Shown: piece by piece, positions 1-7,807 of the stretch | Layout of the letters: every line of letters starts with the position of its first letter | Position numbering within the stretch: position 1 is the stretch's first letter | NCBI GenBank assembly: GCA_035556555.1 | Contig: DATMES010000013.1 | Coordinates: forward strand, 1 to 57,702 | From: Frankiaceae bacterium | GTDB taxonomy: Bacteria > Actinomycetota > Actinomycetes > BP-191 | Direction: 5' to 3' | DNA length: 57,702 bases | Notes under the pieces: model-generated | What the model saw: the letters and a program-made list of their open reading frames with translations, nothing else | Told to the model about the DNA's origin: nothing | Database searches by the model: none | Translations under genes and position numbers: made by a program

Positions 1-118
1 ACGGAGCCCTCCGATCCTCACGGCCTTAGACATCCGCGAAGATCACGGGCTCCGTTGCTGCGTTCAACCCCGACACCCGCTGCGCGCCAACACGCCACAC
101 CCGTCAACACCACGCCAC

Positions 119-148
119 GATGGAAAAGGCTCCGGGTTGCGCGGGTGA
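119..148 (-). repeat. Interspersed repeat, GGAGCC-TTTTCCATC type
   Basis: Read on the minus strand this is a GTCACCCG stretch, then CGCAACCCGGAGCC, then TTTTCCATC. The same order occurs at 57523-57553 on the plus strand, and the last 16 bases recur at the right end of the window (57687-57702, here in direct orientation). It lies downstream of the membrane-protein gene that ends at 152. Nothing else gene-like is visible in the first 118 bases. The function is unknown; a transcription-stop or REP-like role is only a guess. Confidence 0.6.
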
Positions 149-151
149 CAC

Positions 152-952
152 CTAGACGGTGAAGAAGCGCGCCTTCGCGGCGAACTCCGCCGACAGCGCC
201 ATGATCACCGCGAGGTAGAGCATCCCGGTGGCGGCGCGGATGGAGCCCTCGTTCACGAGCTTGTGCACGAAGAACGACAGCAGCGCGTTGACGGCGACGA
301 GCCCGAACGCCAGGTACAGCGTCAGGTCCGACACGAGCAGCAGCGGGTTCAGCGACGTCTCGGCGCCAGTGACCTCCCCGCCCTTCGCCAGCGCCGCGCT
401 CACCAGCGCCAGCGCGATGCCGGCGGTGAACGCCCACGCGTGCCAGCGCATCGGGTCGACGGTGAGCTTGCGGTCGACGAGGTACCAGTGGCCGAGCACC
501 ATGCCGTTCCACGTCGCCCCGAGGAACGCCGCCCCAGCCAGCACGGCGAGCGCGCCGCCGACGCGCCCCGAGGCGCGTTCCTGCGCGATCTCGACGAGCG
601 CGAGGGCGCCGACGACGACGCCGAACGCCCCGAAGACCCGTGTCGTCGGGAACGCTCCCCCGACAGCGGAGGCGACCGCGGACTTGCGCATGTGCAGCAG
701 GACGACGAGGAGCACGGCGTGGCCGGCGAACGCCATCATCGCGGCGGAGCGGTCCGGCGCGGCGAGGGCGGCGAGCACCGCGCAGACACCGACCGTCCAG
801 CCCACGAGCAGGAAGTAGCCGCGCTTGACGACGTCCCACACGGGCGAGAGCACCAGAACAGCGAGGCTGCCGACCGCGATCTCCAGCAGCAGCACCGCGA
901 GCACCGCGGCCGGTCCCTGGAACTCCAACGCCGCTACAGCCCCTCGAGCCAC
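152..952 (-). CDS. Polytopic membrane protein, unknown function (about 8 TM helices)
   Basis: The 266-residue product is almost all hydrophobic, with about eight membrane spans near residues 15-35, 45-65, 69-88, 105-122, 132-153, 171-189, 203-229 and 242-258. A conserved-looking GHWYLVDRKL stretch lies between spans 5 and 6. No catalytic motif is evident and I do not recognise the family. The GTG start lies inside the 3' end of pepA (19-base overlap), so translation is probably coupled to pepA. A TTG eight codons downstream is an alternative start. It is the last gene of a minus-strand run DUF3117-pepA-this gene. Sure as a gene, unsure of role. Confidence 0.8.
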   Translation of the reverse strand: MARGAVAALEFQGPAAVLAVLLLEIAVGSLAVLVLSPVWDVVKRGYFLLVGWTVGVCAVLAALAAPDRSAAMMAFAGHAVLLVVLLHMRKSAVASAVGGAFPTTRVFGAFGVVVGALALVEIAQERASGRVGGALAVLAGAAFLGATWNGMVLGHWYLVDRKLTVDPMRWHAWAFTAGIALALVSAALAKGGEVTGAETSLNPLLLVSDLTLYLAFGLVAVNALLSFFVHKLVNEGSIRAATGMLYLAVIMALSAEFAAKARFFTV

Positions 953-2412
953 GTCAGCAGCGTCCGCACGCCGAAGCCGGTGGCGCCCTTCGAGATCTCG
1001 TCCTCGTCGCTGTCGCTGCGCGCCGCCGACGCGATGTCGAGGTGCGCCCAGCGCCGCCCCGCGACGAACTCCCGCAGGAACAGCGCCGCCGTGATCGACC
1101 CGCCGCCGAACTTCCCGCCGATGTTCTTCATGTCCGCGACCGGCGAGTCCAGGTCGGCCCGGTAGTCCTCGACCAGCGGCATCCGCCAGAACCGCTCCCC
1201 CGCCGCGTCGGCGGCGGCCAGCAGAGCGGCCGCGAGACGATCGTCGTTCGAGAACAGGCCCGCGTGCCGCTTGCCCAGTGCGATGCCGATGGCACCGGTC
1301 AGCGTCGCGAGGTCCACGACGTAGTCGGGGTCGAGCTCCTCCACGCCGTACGCCAGCGCGTCGGCGAGCACGAGCCGCCCCTCGGCGTCGGTGTTGAGGA
1401 CCTCGACGGTACGGCCGCCGTAGTGCCTGATCACGTCGCCGGGACGCGCGGCAGAGCCCGAGGGCATGTTCTCCGCCGCGGGGACGAGTCCGATGACCCG
1501 CACCGGCAGACCCAGGGCCGGCAACGCCTGCATGGTCGCGATGACCGCCGCCCCGCCGGCCATGTCGGTCTTCATGGCCGCCATGCCCTCGTTGGGCTTG
1601 ATCGACAGGCCGCCGGTGTCGAACGTGATCCCCTTGCCGACGAGCAGCACGCGCGCGCGGGCCTTGCCCGCCGGGTTGTAGTCGAGGCGGATCAGCCGCG
1701 GCGGCCGCTCGCTGCCGGCACCGACGGCAAGGATGCCGCCGAAGCCGCGCTCGGCCAGCTCGGCCGGCTCCAGCACGGTCGCCGTGAGGCCGGTCTTCTT
1801 CGCCAGCGCCTGCGCCTGCTTGGCGAGCCAGGCCGGGGTCTTGCCGAGCGACGGCGCGTTGGCGAGGTCGCGCACGAGGAACGTCGCCGACGCGCGGTGC
1901 TCAGCGCGCGACAGCGCCGCCGACAGCTTCGGCGACGGCTTGCGCACGACGAGGTCGAGCCGCACCAAGGACGCGGGCTTGGGCTCGGACTTGTGCGCGG
2001 TGAACGCGTACGACGCCAGCAGCGCCCCCTCCGCGAACGCGGCCAGCTCCGAAGGCGACGCCGCCGCGGTCACGAAGCACGACATCGACGCGGCCTTGCC
2101 TGGCGCCTTGCGCACCACGGCCGCGCCAGCCTTGCGGAACGTCGCCGCGGTGATCTTGCCGGCGGCCCCGAGACCCACCAGCAGCACGTGCGCCGTGTCG
2201 CCGAGACGGCCCTGCGCCTGGATCGTGTGGACCTCGCCGGGCTCGCCCTTGAGGCCCTCGCGCTCGACGTACGCCGCCAGGTCGATGCCCAGCGCCGCCG
2301 CGACCTTGTCGCCGTCGCGGACGGCGCCGTCCACGATCGGCAGCGCGATGGCGGCCGTACCGGTCGACGTGGGGTCGGCCGGGGTGGCGAGAGTCAGCTC
2401 GAGACGTCCCAC
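934..2412 (-). CDS. pepA: Leucyl aminopeptidase (M17, PepA)
   Basis: This is a cytosolic di-metal aminopeptidase that removes N-terminal residues from peptides during protein turnover. The 492-residue length is normal for M17. The C-terminal catalytic half carries the metal and substrate residues in GKGITFDTGG (Lys260, Asp265) and the family signature NTDAEGRL at 340-347. The N-terminal 160 residues are the less conserved regulatory domain. The start is GTG at 2412, 65 bases after the DUF3117 gene on the same strand. Its stop overlaps the start of the downstream membrane protein. Confidence 0.96.
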   Translation of the reverse strand: MGRLELTLATPADPTSTGTAAIALPIVDGAVRDGDKVAAALGIDLAAYVEREGLKGEPGEVHTIQAQGRLGDTAHVLLVGLGAAGKITAATFRKAGAAVVRKAPGKAASMSCFVTAAASPSELAAFAEGALLASYAFTAHKSEPKPASLVRLDLVVRKPSPKLSAALSRAEHRASATFLVRDLANAPSLGKTPAWLAKQAQALAKKTGLTATVLEPAELAERGFGGILAVGAGSERPPRLIRLDYNPAGKARARVLLVGKGITFDTGGLSIKPNEGMAAMKTDMAGGAAVIATMQALPALGLPVRVIGLVPAAENMPSGSAARPGDVIRHYGGRTVEVLNTDAEGRLVLADALAYGVEELDPDYVVDLATLTGAIGIALGKRHAGLFSNDDRLAAALLAAADAAGERFWRMPLVEDYRADLDSPVADMKNIGGKFGGGSITAALFLREFVAGRRWAHLDIASAARSDSDEDEISKGATGFGVRTLLTWLEGL

Positions 2413-2477
2413 GCCCTGCTCCTGTCAGACATGCGGAAGGCGGCGGTCGCCCGCCGCCTTCGCGCGAAAAGTTCGGG

Positions 2478-2648
2478 TCAGCCCGTCACGCAGGTCGTGA
2501 GCGCGTCGCCGAGGGCGGTCGCCTCGTCGGGCGAGAGCTCCACGACCAGCCGGCCGCCACCTTCCAGCGGAACGCGCATGACGATGCCGCGCCCCTCCTT
2601 GGTGACCTCCAGCGGACCGTCTCCCGTCCGCGGCTTCATGGCCGCCAT
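2478..2648 (-). CDS. DUF3117 small protein (Rv1211-like)
   Basis: A 56-residue protein beginning MAAMKPRTGDGPLEV and carrying EGRGIVMRVPLEGGGR and LVVELSPDEATALGDAL. This is the near-invariant actinobacterial DUF3117 pattern. The M. tuberculosis homologue Rv1211 has been described as calmodulin-like; here I see no EF-hand, so function stays open. ATG at 2648 is chosen because the family begins at this Met-Ala-Ala-Met. An intergenic space of 65 bases separates it from pepA downstream. Confidence 0.93.
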   Translation of the reverse strand: MAAMKPRTGDGPLEVTKEGRGIVMRVPLEGGGRLVVELSPDEATALGDALTTCVTG

Positions 2649-2772
2649 GCTGTCTCCTTCGTTCGTGCTCCGGTGGCGCGCTCTTCCTCCCCTGATTCTC
2701 CCGCATCCCCGGCCAGGACGCGAAACGCGCGCGACGAGTCATACTTTCGGCTGACCGCGAAGGAGGTGACCG

Positions 2773-3549
2773 TTGAACGCCAGGTCCGCGCTGTTCGACC
2801 TCTTCGGCGACCACCTGCGCCAGCGCGGCGGCGCCGCTCCCGTCGCGTCCGTCGTACGCCTGCTCGCACCGCTCGGTGTCGCGCCTCCGGCGGTCCGTAC
2901 GGCGATCTCCCGGATGGTGCGCCAGGGCTGGCTCACGCCGACCCGCGTGCACGGCGCCTCCGGCTACGCCCTCACACCGCGCGCCACCGCGCGCCTCGAC
3001 GCCGCCGCCGCGCGCATCTACCGCACCCACGCGCACGAGTGGGACGGCACGTGGCACCTGCTCGTCGTCACGCCGCCCGCGGGGCGTTCGGCGAAGGACC
3101 GGGTGCGGGCCGGGCTGTCGTTCCTCGGGTACGGCGCCCTCGACGACACGACGTGGATCGCGCCGCGACCGGCCGGCGAGGCCGACGCTCTGCTGGCCGG
3201 CGAGGGCGCGCGCGCCGAGCGGTTCACCGCCACCCACGACGGCGACTCCACGATGCTCGTCAGCCGCGCGTGGGACCTCGACGGGATCGCGCGCTCGTAC
3301 CTCCGGTTCCTCGACGAGGCGGCCGGCTTCGCGGCGGAGACCGACAGCGACCAGGCGGCGTTCGTCGCGCGGTCGCGGCTCGTGCACGAGTGGCGGAAGT
3401 TTCTCTTCTCCGACCCGGCGCTGCCGCCGGCGCTGCTCCCCATCGACTGGCCCGGGACGAAGGCGGCGGCGTTCTTCGACGCCGAGTCCTCCCGGCTGCT
3501 GCCCGCCGCGTCGCGGTTCGTCGACGCCTGTCTGGAGGCCCGCGAGTGA
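2773..3549 (+). CDS. PaaX-family transcriptional regulator
   Basis: A 258-residue DNA-binding repressor. Residues 1-80 form the winged-helix domain (AVRTAISRMVRQGWL recognition region). The middle has the PaaX RNase-like core (HEWDGTWHLLVV), and the C-terminal part contains LVHEWRKFLFSDPALPP. PaaX proteins repress phenylacetyl-CoA catabolic genes and are released by the CoA thioester. The start is TTG at 2773, supported by a near-perfect Shine-Dalgarno AAGGAGGTGA just upstream. GTGA overlap with the next gene implies one transcript with an EthD protein and a hydratase, so the ligand may be an aryl- or acyl-CoA. Confidence 0.9.
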   Translation: MNARSALFDLFGDHLRQRGGAAPVASVVRLLAPLGVAPPAVRTAISRMVRQGWLTPTRVHGASGYALTPRATARLDAAAARIYRTHAHEWDGTWHLLVVTPPAGRSAKDRVRAGLSFLGYGALDDTTWIAPRPAGEADALLAGEGARAERFTATHDGDSTMLVSRAWDLDGIARSYLRFLDEAAGFAAETDSDQAAFVARSRLVHEWRKFLFSDPALPPALLPIDWPGTKAAAFFDAESSRLLPAASRFVDACLEARE

Positions 3550-3869
3550 TCAAGTACGTCGCGCTGTACCGCACGCCGGACGACCCCGAGACTTTCGACA
3601 AGGACTACTTCGGCACGCACGTCCCGATCGTCAACGACACCCCTGGCCTGGTCCGTACGGAGCTCGCCAAGGTCACGCGCATGATGGTCGGCGAGCCCGC
3701 GTACTACCTCCTCGCCGAGCTGTACTTCGACTCGGTGGAGTCGATGAAGGCGGCGTTCAAGACCGAGCCGTGGCGCGCCTCCGGCGACAACCTCCAGTCG
3801 TGGGGCGGCATGGACCTGGTGACGATGTTCACCGCCGAGGTCGTCGACGACTCGGGCATGCCGGTATGA
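3546..3869 (+). CDS. EthD-domain small protein
   Basis: A 107-residue dimeric alpha/beta-barrel protein of the EthD type. It opens IKYVALYRTPDDPETFDKDY, with the family FxxxHVP-type segment (GTHVPIVNDTPGL) and a C-terminal WGGMDLVTMF. EthD-like proteins accompany degradation pathways, often without known chemistry. GTG at 3546 overlaps the paaX-like stop by four bases, and its own stop overlaps the hydratase ATG by four, so the three genes are translationally coupled. A role in the same acyl-CoA pathway is inferred from position only. Confidence 0.88.
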   Translation: MIKYVALYRTPDDPETFDKDYFGTHVPIVNDTPGLVRTELAKVTRMMVGEPAYYLLAELYFDSVESMKAAFKTEPWRASGDNLQSWGGMDLVTMFTAEVVDDSGMPV

Positions 3870-4648
3870 GCGACGCCGTCCTCTACGAGGTCGCCGACGC
3901 CGTCGCGACGATCACGATCAACCGCGCCGACGCCATGAACGCCGCCGACGCCGCCGTGCGCGACGGTCTCCGGGAGGCGTTCGAACGCGCCGCCGACGAC
4001 GCCGACGTCCGCGCCGTCGTGCTGACCGGTGCGGGCGACAGGGCGTTCTGCGTGGGCCAGGACCTCAAGGAGCTGCTGCCGCTCTACGAGTCCGACGACC
4101 CCCAGCTCGGCGGCATCGTCGAGGGCTTCAACGAGGTCGCCACCGCACTCGCCGAGCTGCCCAAGCCGACCGTCGCCGCCGTCAACGGCGCGGCCGCCGG
4201 CGCGGGCGCGTCGCTCGCGTTCGCGTGCGACTTCCGCATCGCCGCGGAGAACGCCTCGGTGTCGATGGCGTTCTCGAAGATCGGCCTGGTCCCCGATACC
4301 GGCGGCTCGTGGACGCTGCCCCGGCTCGTCGGCAGCGCGAAGGCGCTGGAGATGCTGATCCTCTCGCCGACGGTGAAGGCGCCCGAGGCGCTGGAGATCG
4401 GACTGTTCACGCGCGTCGTGGCCGACGCCAAGGGCGAGGCGACGGCGTTCGCGCGGCAGCTCGCGGCAGGCCCCACGGTGGCGTACGGCTACATCAAGCG
4501 GCTCGTCGCGTTCGCCCAGGACCACCCGCTCAGCGAGGCGCTGGAGCTCGAGCTGGAGCTGCAGACGGCGGCCGGGCAGACCGACGACCACGTCAACGCG
4601 GTACGGGCGTTCCTGGCGAAGCAGCAGCCGGAGTTCCGCGGGTACTGA
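3866..4648 (+). CDS. Enoyl-CoA hydratase/isomerase (PaaG/PaaF-like)
   Basis: A 260-residue crotonase-fold enzyme. The oxyanion-hole segments are visible (AGDRAFCVGQDLKELLP and AAGAGASLAFACDFRIAA), as is the GLVPDTGGSWTLPRLVG stretch where many hydratases carry a catalytic acid; here Asp of PDTGG is the candidate. The length is typical of trimeric/hexameric crotonases. Coupling to a PaaX-type repressor suggests phenylacetyl-CoA ring-opening or a related beta-oxidation step, but no paaABCDE or paaK is in the window. The 3' end overlaps the opposite-strand SRPBCC gene by 56 bases. Confidence 0.93.
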   Translation: MSDAVLYEVADAVATITINRADAMNAADAAVRDGLREAFERAADDADVRAVVLTGAGDRAFCVGQDLKELLPLYESDDPQLGGIVEGFNEVATALAELPKPTVAAVNGAAAGAGASLAFACDFRIAAENASVSMAFSKIGLVPDTGGSWTLPRLVGSAKALEMLILSPTVKAPEALEIGLFTRVVADAKGEATAFARQLAAGPTVAYGYIKRLVAFAQDHPLSEALELELELQTAAGQTDDHVNAVRAFLAKQQPEFRGY

Positions 4649-5063
4649 CCCAGCCCGCGAACGTCCGCAGGCTCTTGCGCAACGGCGCCAGCACCAGCGG
4701 CCGCACGAGCAGGAAGCCGAGCTCGCCGAGCAGCCCGAACGGCAGCACCAGCCACTCCGACCAGACGAACGTCGCACCGCCGCCCTCGCGGGGCAGCACC
4801 TCGAACGCCGCGCTCCCGCGCACGACCGCGCCGTGATGGCGTACGACGCAGCGGTGCGGCGGGTCCCACGTCGTGACGGTCATGGGGTCGTTGAAGCCGT
4901 AGCCGCGCCAGCCCGTGAACGCCACGATCCGCGCGCCCTCGCCGTGCCCGCCGCGGACCGTCGTCCCGACCATCCACTCCGACTGCCGCTCCCAGTCGAT
5001 CGCGGCGGCCCAGACCTCCTCGGGGGACGCGTCGACGTCGACGGAGAGCGTTACCTCTGCCAT
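4593..5063 (-). CDS. SRPBCC (START/Bet v1-like) protein
   Basis: A 156-residue ligand-cavity protein. MAEVTLSVDVDASPEEVW is the typical polyketide cyclase/SRPBCC opening, followed by SEWMVGTTV, a central PMTVTTWDPPHRC strand and a C-terminal helix (LLVRPLVLAPLRKSLRTF). Such proteins bind hydrophobic molecules; the ligand is unknown here. The ATG at 5063 lies inside the last codons of the DivIVA-domain gene (13-base overlap). The final 18 codons run into the 3' end of the enoyl-CoA hydratase on the other strand. Confidence 0.85.
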   Translation of the reverse strand: MAEVTLSVDVDASPEEVWAAAIDWERQSEWMVGTTVRGGHGEGARIVAFTGWRGYGFNDPMTVTTWDPPHRCVVRHHGAVVRGSAAFEVLPREGGGATFVWSEWLVLPFGLLGELGFLLVRPLVLAPLRKSLRTFAGWVSTRGTPAAASPGTPVPR

Positions 5064-5905
5064 GGGGGCTTGGGGCGTTCCTCGGGGTCGTCCTCGGCCG
5101 GAGGGGGCGGGGCGTAGCCGGTGTGGTGCTCGGCGATCGCGTCGACCGTCTCGTCGTCGTCGGTCTCGTCGTCGACCTCGACGTACGTCGGGCCCTCCGT
5201 GTAGCGGCTCTTCGGGGTGACGGCCCAGGGGTCGTACGTCGGGATCTCCGGCACCTCGGGGCGGAACGGGTTGGGGCCGTCGGGCGGCGGCGTGAGCGAG
5301 CCGAAGATCGGCGAGTCCTCGGCCTGCGTCGCCGGCGCCGGCTCGGGCTCGGGCTCGGGCTCGGGCGCCTCGGCGAGGATCGGCACGTCGGGCTCCTGGG
5401 CCGGCTCGGGCTCGACGAACTCCGGCTCGATCCCGTCCCCCTGCGGTCCGGGGTCGGGCACCGGCAGCACGTCGGTCTCGACGTCGGCGGGGAGGTCGCC
5501 GGTCGCGTCCGAGGGGACGTACTCCCCGGCGTACGCGTCGTCGAGGCTGTCGTCGTCGGAGCCCTCCTCGTCGCCGGGCCTGCCCCACACCGCGGCGGGG
5601 TCCTCGGCGGCGCGAGCCCGCGTCGAACGTTCCGCGACGAGCTGCGCGATCGCGTCGTCGCGCGCCTCGATCTCGGCGGCGAGCCGGTCGAGGGCCTCGT
5701 CGACCTCGTCCATCCGGTAGCCGCGGAACGCCAGCGCGAAGCGCAGCCCCGCGACGTCCTGGGCGTTCATCGGGCGGTCGCGCGGGATGCCCGTGTCCGC
5801 GAGGTCCTGGTGCTCCTCGGACATGACGTCGGTGCGGCCGGTGAGGACGACGGCGACGCCGAAGACCACCGCGAGGACCGCGAGGACGAGGAGGAGCGTG
5901 ACCAC
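5051..5905 (-). CDS. DivIVA-domain membrane protein with long acidic tail
   Basis: 284 residues: a TM helix at 1-22, a DivIVA-like segment around 46-95 (AGLRFALAFRGYRMDEVDEA followed by a coiled coil), then about 190 residues of low-complexity Asp/Glu/Pro sequence with a PEPEPEPEP run. Short DivIVA-domain proteins of this kind stand next to folP2 in actinobacteria (Rv1209 position). The domain suggests polar or septal localisation and cell-envelope growth, but no partner is shown here. Divergent from folP2, with 44 bases between starts. Confidence 0.85.
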   Translation of the reverse strand: MVTLLLVLAVLAVVFGVAVVLTGRTDVMSEEHQDLADTGIPRDRPMNAQDVAGLRFALAFRGYRMDEVDEALDRLAAEIEARDDAIAQLVAERSTRARAAEDPAAVWGRPGDEEGSDDDSLDDAYAGEYVPSDATGDLPADVETDVLPVPDPGPQGDGIEPEFVEPEPAQEPDVPILAEAPEPEPEPEPAPATQAEDSPIFGSLTPPPDGPNPFRPEVPEIPTYDPWAVTPKSRYTEGPTYVEVDDETDDDETVDAIAEHHTGYAPPPPAEDDPEERPKPPWQR

Positions 5906-5949
5906 GGCGAGGACCCTTCCGACGAAGCACCGCGTACGGTCCGTTCATC

Positions 5950-6837
5950 GTGTCACGCACAGCGGGAGGTTCGGTGGACCTGCGGCTCGGCGGTCGTACG
6001 TTCGGCCCGCGAGACCTCGTCGTCATGGCCATCGTCAACCGCACGCCGGACTCGTTCTTCGACAAGGGCGCGACGTACGCGCTCGACGCCGCGCTCGACC
6101 GCGTGGACCGCGCGGTGGAGGAGGGCGCGGCGATCGTGGACATCGGCGGCGTCAAGGCGGGCCCCGGCGAGGAGGTCGACACGGCGGAGGAGATCCGGCG
6201 TACGGCGTCGCTCGTCGCGGCCGTCCGCGCGCGACAGCCGGACGTCGTGATCAGCGTCGACACGTGGCGCGCCGAGGTCGGCGAGGCGGTCTGCGCCGAG
6301 GGAGCCGACCTGCTCAACGACGTCTGGCAGGGCCACGACCCGCGCCTCGCCGAGGTCGCCGCGGCGCACGGCGCCGGGCTCGTCTGCACCCACGCCGGCG
6401 GCGCGCCGCCGCGCACGCGGCCGCACCGGGTGGCGTACGACGACGTCATGGCCGACGTCGTGGCGACCTGCTCCGCGCTGGCCGACAGGGCGTTGGAGGC
6501 GGGCGTACGGAGCGACGGCATCGTCGTCGACCCCGGCCACGACTTCGGCAAGAGCTCACGGCACTCGCTCGAGTGCACGCGCCGGCTGCCCGAGCTCGTC
6601 GCCACCGGCCGGCCGGTGCTCGTCGCGCTGTCCAACAAGGACTTCGTCGGCGAGACCCTCGACCTCCCCGTCGGCGATCGCCTCGAAGGCACCCTCGCCG
6701 CCACCGCCGTCAGCGCGTGGCTCGGGGCGCGGATCTTCCGTGCCCACCAGGTCGCGGAGACCGTACGCGTGCTGCGGATGGTGTCTGCGATCCGCGGCGA
6801 CAGCGACGTCGCCGTCGCGCGCCGCGGGCTCGCGTAG
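5950..6837 (+). CDS. folP2: Dihydropteroate synthase paralogue, FolP2-like
   Basis: A 295-residue TIM-barrel of the DHPS family. The pterin-binding loop reads MAIVNRTPDSFFDKG (residues 26-40) instead of the classical NVTPDSFSDGG, and GGVKAGPGE replaces the usual GGESTRPG. Both match the mycobacterial FolP2 subfamily, which did not complement a folP mutant in published M. leprae work. A true folate role is therefore doubtful. GTG start at 5950. It is followed after 11 bases by an A-type Fe-S carrier and a ferredoxin, so all three are probably co-transcribed. Confidence 0.9.
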   Translation: MSRTAGGSVDLRLGGRTFGPRDLVVMAIVNRTPDSFFDKGATYALDAALDRVDRAVEEGAAIVDIGGVKAGPGEEVDTAEEIRRTASLVAAVRARQPDVVISVDTWRAEVGEAVCAEGADLLNDVWQGHDPRLAEVAAAHGAGLVCTHAGGAPPRTRPHRVAYDDVMADVVATCSALADRALEAGVRSDGIVVDPGHDFGKSSRHSLECTRRLPELVATGRPVLVALSNKDFVGETLDLPVGDRLEGTLAATAVSAWLGARIFRAHQVAETVRVLRMVSAIRGDSDVAVARRGLA

Positions 6838-6848
6838 AGAATGGGTCC

Positions 6849-7190
6849 GTGGGCGACGTCCTGACCGTGACCGACGCGGCCGCCGTACGCGCCGCCGCCC
6901 TGCTCGCCAAGGCCGGCGCCGCCGGTCTCCGCGTCACCGTGCAGTCGTCGGGCTGCGACGGGTTCGTCGCGCTGCTCGACCTCGCGTCGTCACCCGAGCC
7001 GGGCGAGATCGAGATCGCCGACAACGGCCTACGCCTGTTCACCGACGTGGCCTCGATGCTGCGCCTCCCCGGCGCCACCCTCGACCACCGCCAGACCCCG
7101 CACGGCGCCGAGTTCGTGTGGTCCCACCCGTCGTCCGAGCAGGGCTGCTCCTGCGCCGAGGAGGTCGTGTCCGCGCATGGCGAAGCCTGA
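6849..7190 (+). CDS. A-type iron-sulfur carrier-like protein (HesB/IscA family)
   Basis: A 113-residue protein with the family layout: the first ligand Cys in QSSGCDGFVALLDL and the Cys-x-Cys pair near the end (EQGCSCAEEV), in place of the common CGCG. A-type carriers hand Fe-S clusters or iron to apoproteins. The start is GTG at 6849, 11 bases after folP2. Its 3' end overlaps the ferredoxin gene by 14 bases. This pairing suggests that it serves the ferredoxin next door. Confidence 0.8.
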   Translation: MGDVLTVTDAAAVRAAALLAKAGAAGLRVTVQSSGCDGFVALLDLASSPEPGEIEIADNGLRLFTDVASMLRLPGATLDHRQTPHGAEFVWSHPSSEQGCSCAEEVVSAHGEA

Positions 7191-7509
7191 GCGGTACCTG
7201 TTCGTCTGCATCAACGAACGCGCCGAGGGCCACCCCCGCGGCTCCTGCATGCAGCGCGGCGCGTCCGACGTCTTCAACGAGCTCCGCGAGGCGCAGGGGC
7301 GGCACGGGCTGTTCGACATCAAGGTGGTGTACGCGGGGTGCATGGAGGCGTGCACGGCCGGTCCGGTGGTCGCGGTCATGCCCGACAACGTCTGGTACGG
7401 CGGCGTCACCGAGGCCGACTGCGACACGATCATCACCGAGCACTGCGTCAACGACCGCGTCGTGTCCATGCTCGAGCTCACGCCCGACGACTTCATCGCC
7501 CCCGACTAG
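7177..7509 (+). CDS. Thioredoxin-like [2Fe-2S] ferredoxin
   Basis: A 110-residue protein with four cysteines spaced as in Clostridium pasteurianum-type [2Fe-2S] ferredoxins and NuoE-like domains. One is in YLFVCINER, one in PRGSCMQRG, and two in VVYAGCMEACTAGPVVAV. An electron carrier is the family role; its donor and acceptor are not shown. ATG at 7177 lies within the end of the A-type carrier gene, so translation is coupled. No other redox gene follows on this strand before the repeat-containing gap. Confidence 0.85.
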   Translation: MAKPERYLFVCINERAEGHPRGSCMQRGASDVFNELREAQGRHGLFDIKVVYAGCMEACTAGPVVAVMPDNVWYGGVTEADCDTIITEHCVNDRVVSMLELTPDDFIAPD

Positions 7510-7551
7510 CGGGAGGGGGGCCGCCTCCCGCCCCAACCCCCCTGCATCGAA

Positions 7552-7601
7552 CGCAACCCGGTTGCGGGTCGTGCGGGGAAAAAGCGCAGAACGCACCCCG
7601 G
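7552..7601 (+). repeat. 50-bp palindromic intergenic element, copy 1
   Basis: Starts with the inverted repeat CGCAACCCGGTTGCG, then GTGCGGGGAAAAAGCGC and AGAACGCACCCCGG. The same order is found at 21073-21128 (minus), 30754-30803 and 51294-51342. This copy lies downstream of the ferredoxin gene. It could be a REP-like or MITE-like element; no coding potential. Confidence 0.85.
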
Positions 7602-7667
7602 TCCCCCTCGTCGTGGGTGGGGGCCGCCCCGCACCCGGGTCACGGCGGCCGGCGCGAGCACGGCTAA

Positions 7668-7682
7668 GGGACACAGGTGATC
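7668..7682 (+). repeat. GGGACACAGGTGATC word, copy 1
   Basis: A 15-base word shared with 15207-15221, 51442-51456 (minus) and, with one change, 51484-51498. Like the 51 kb pair, it follows a copy of the 50-bp palindromic element by roughly 70-140 bases. All copies are intergenic. Function unknown. Confidence 0.7.
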
Positions 7683-7807
7683 GTTCCGGTGAGGGATCCG
7701 ACCGCCCTGCCGTGAGGCTCGACACATTTCGGCGTTTCCAGGGACAGAGCGGTGAACCTCGCACGATGATGCGGGGAACCCGTCCCTTGAACTCCGGGAG
7801 TTCCCGT

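Larger units (their letters stand above)
7510..7807. other. Intergenic gap with two interspersed repeats
   Basis: About 300 bases without a credible gene. It holds one copy of the 50-bp palindromic element (7552-7601), one GGGACACAGGTGATC word (7668-7682) and a C/G-rich stretch between them. The last 50 bases lead into the exported-protein gene. I do not see a convincing -10/-35 pair. Confidence 0.6.

Noticed and set aside
7780..7806. An ECF-type promoter (GGAAC...GTT) before the exported protein
   Set aside because: The spacer would be about 20 bases and the -10 would fall on the ribosome site. The match is probably chance.
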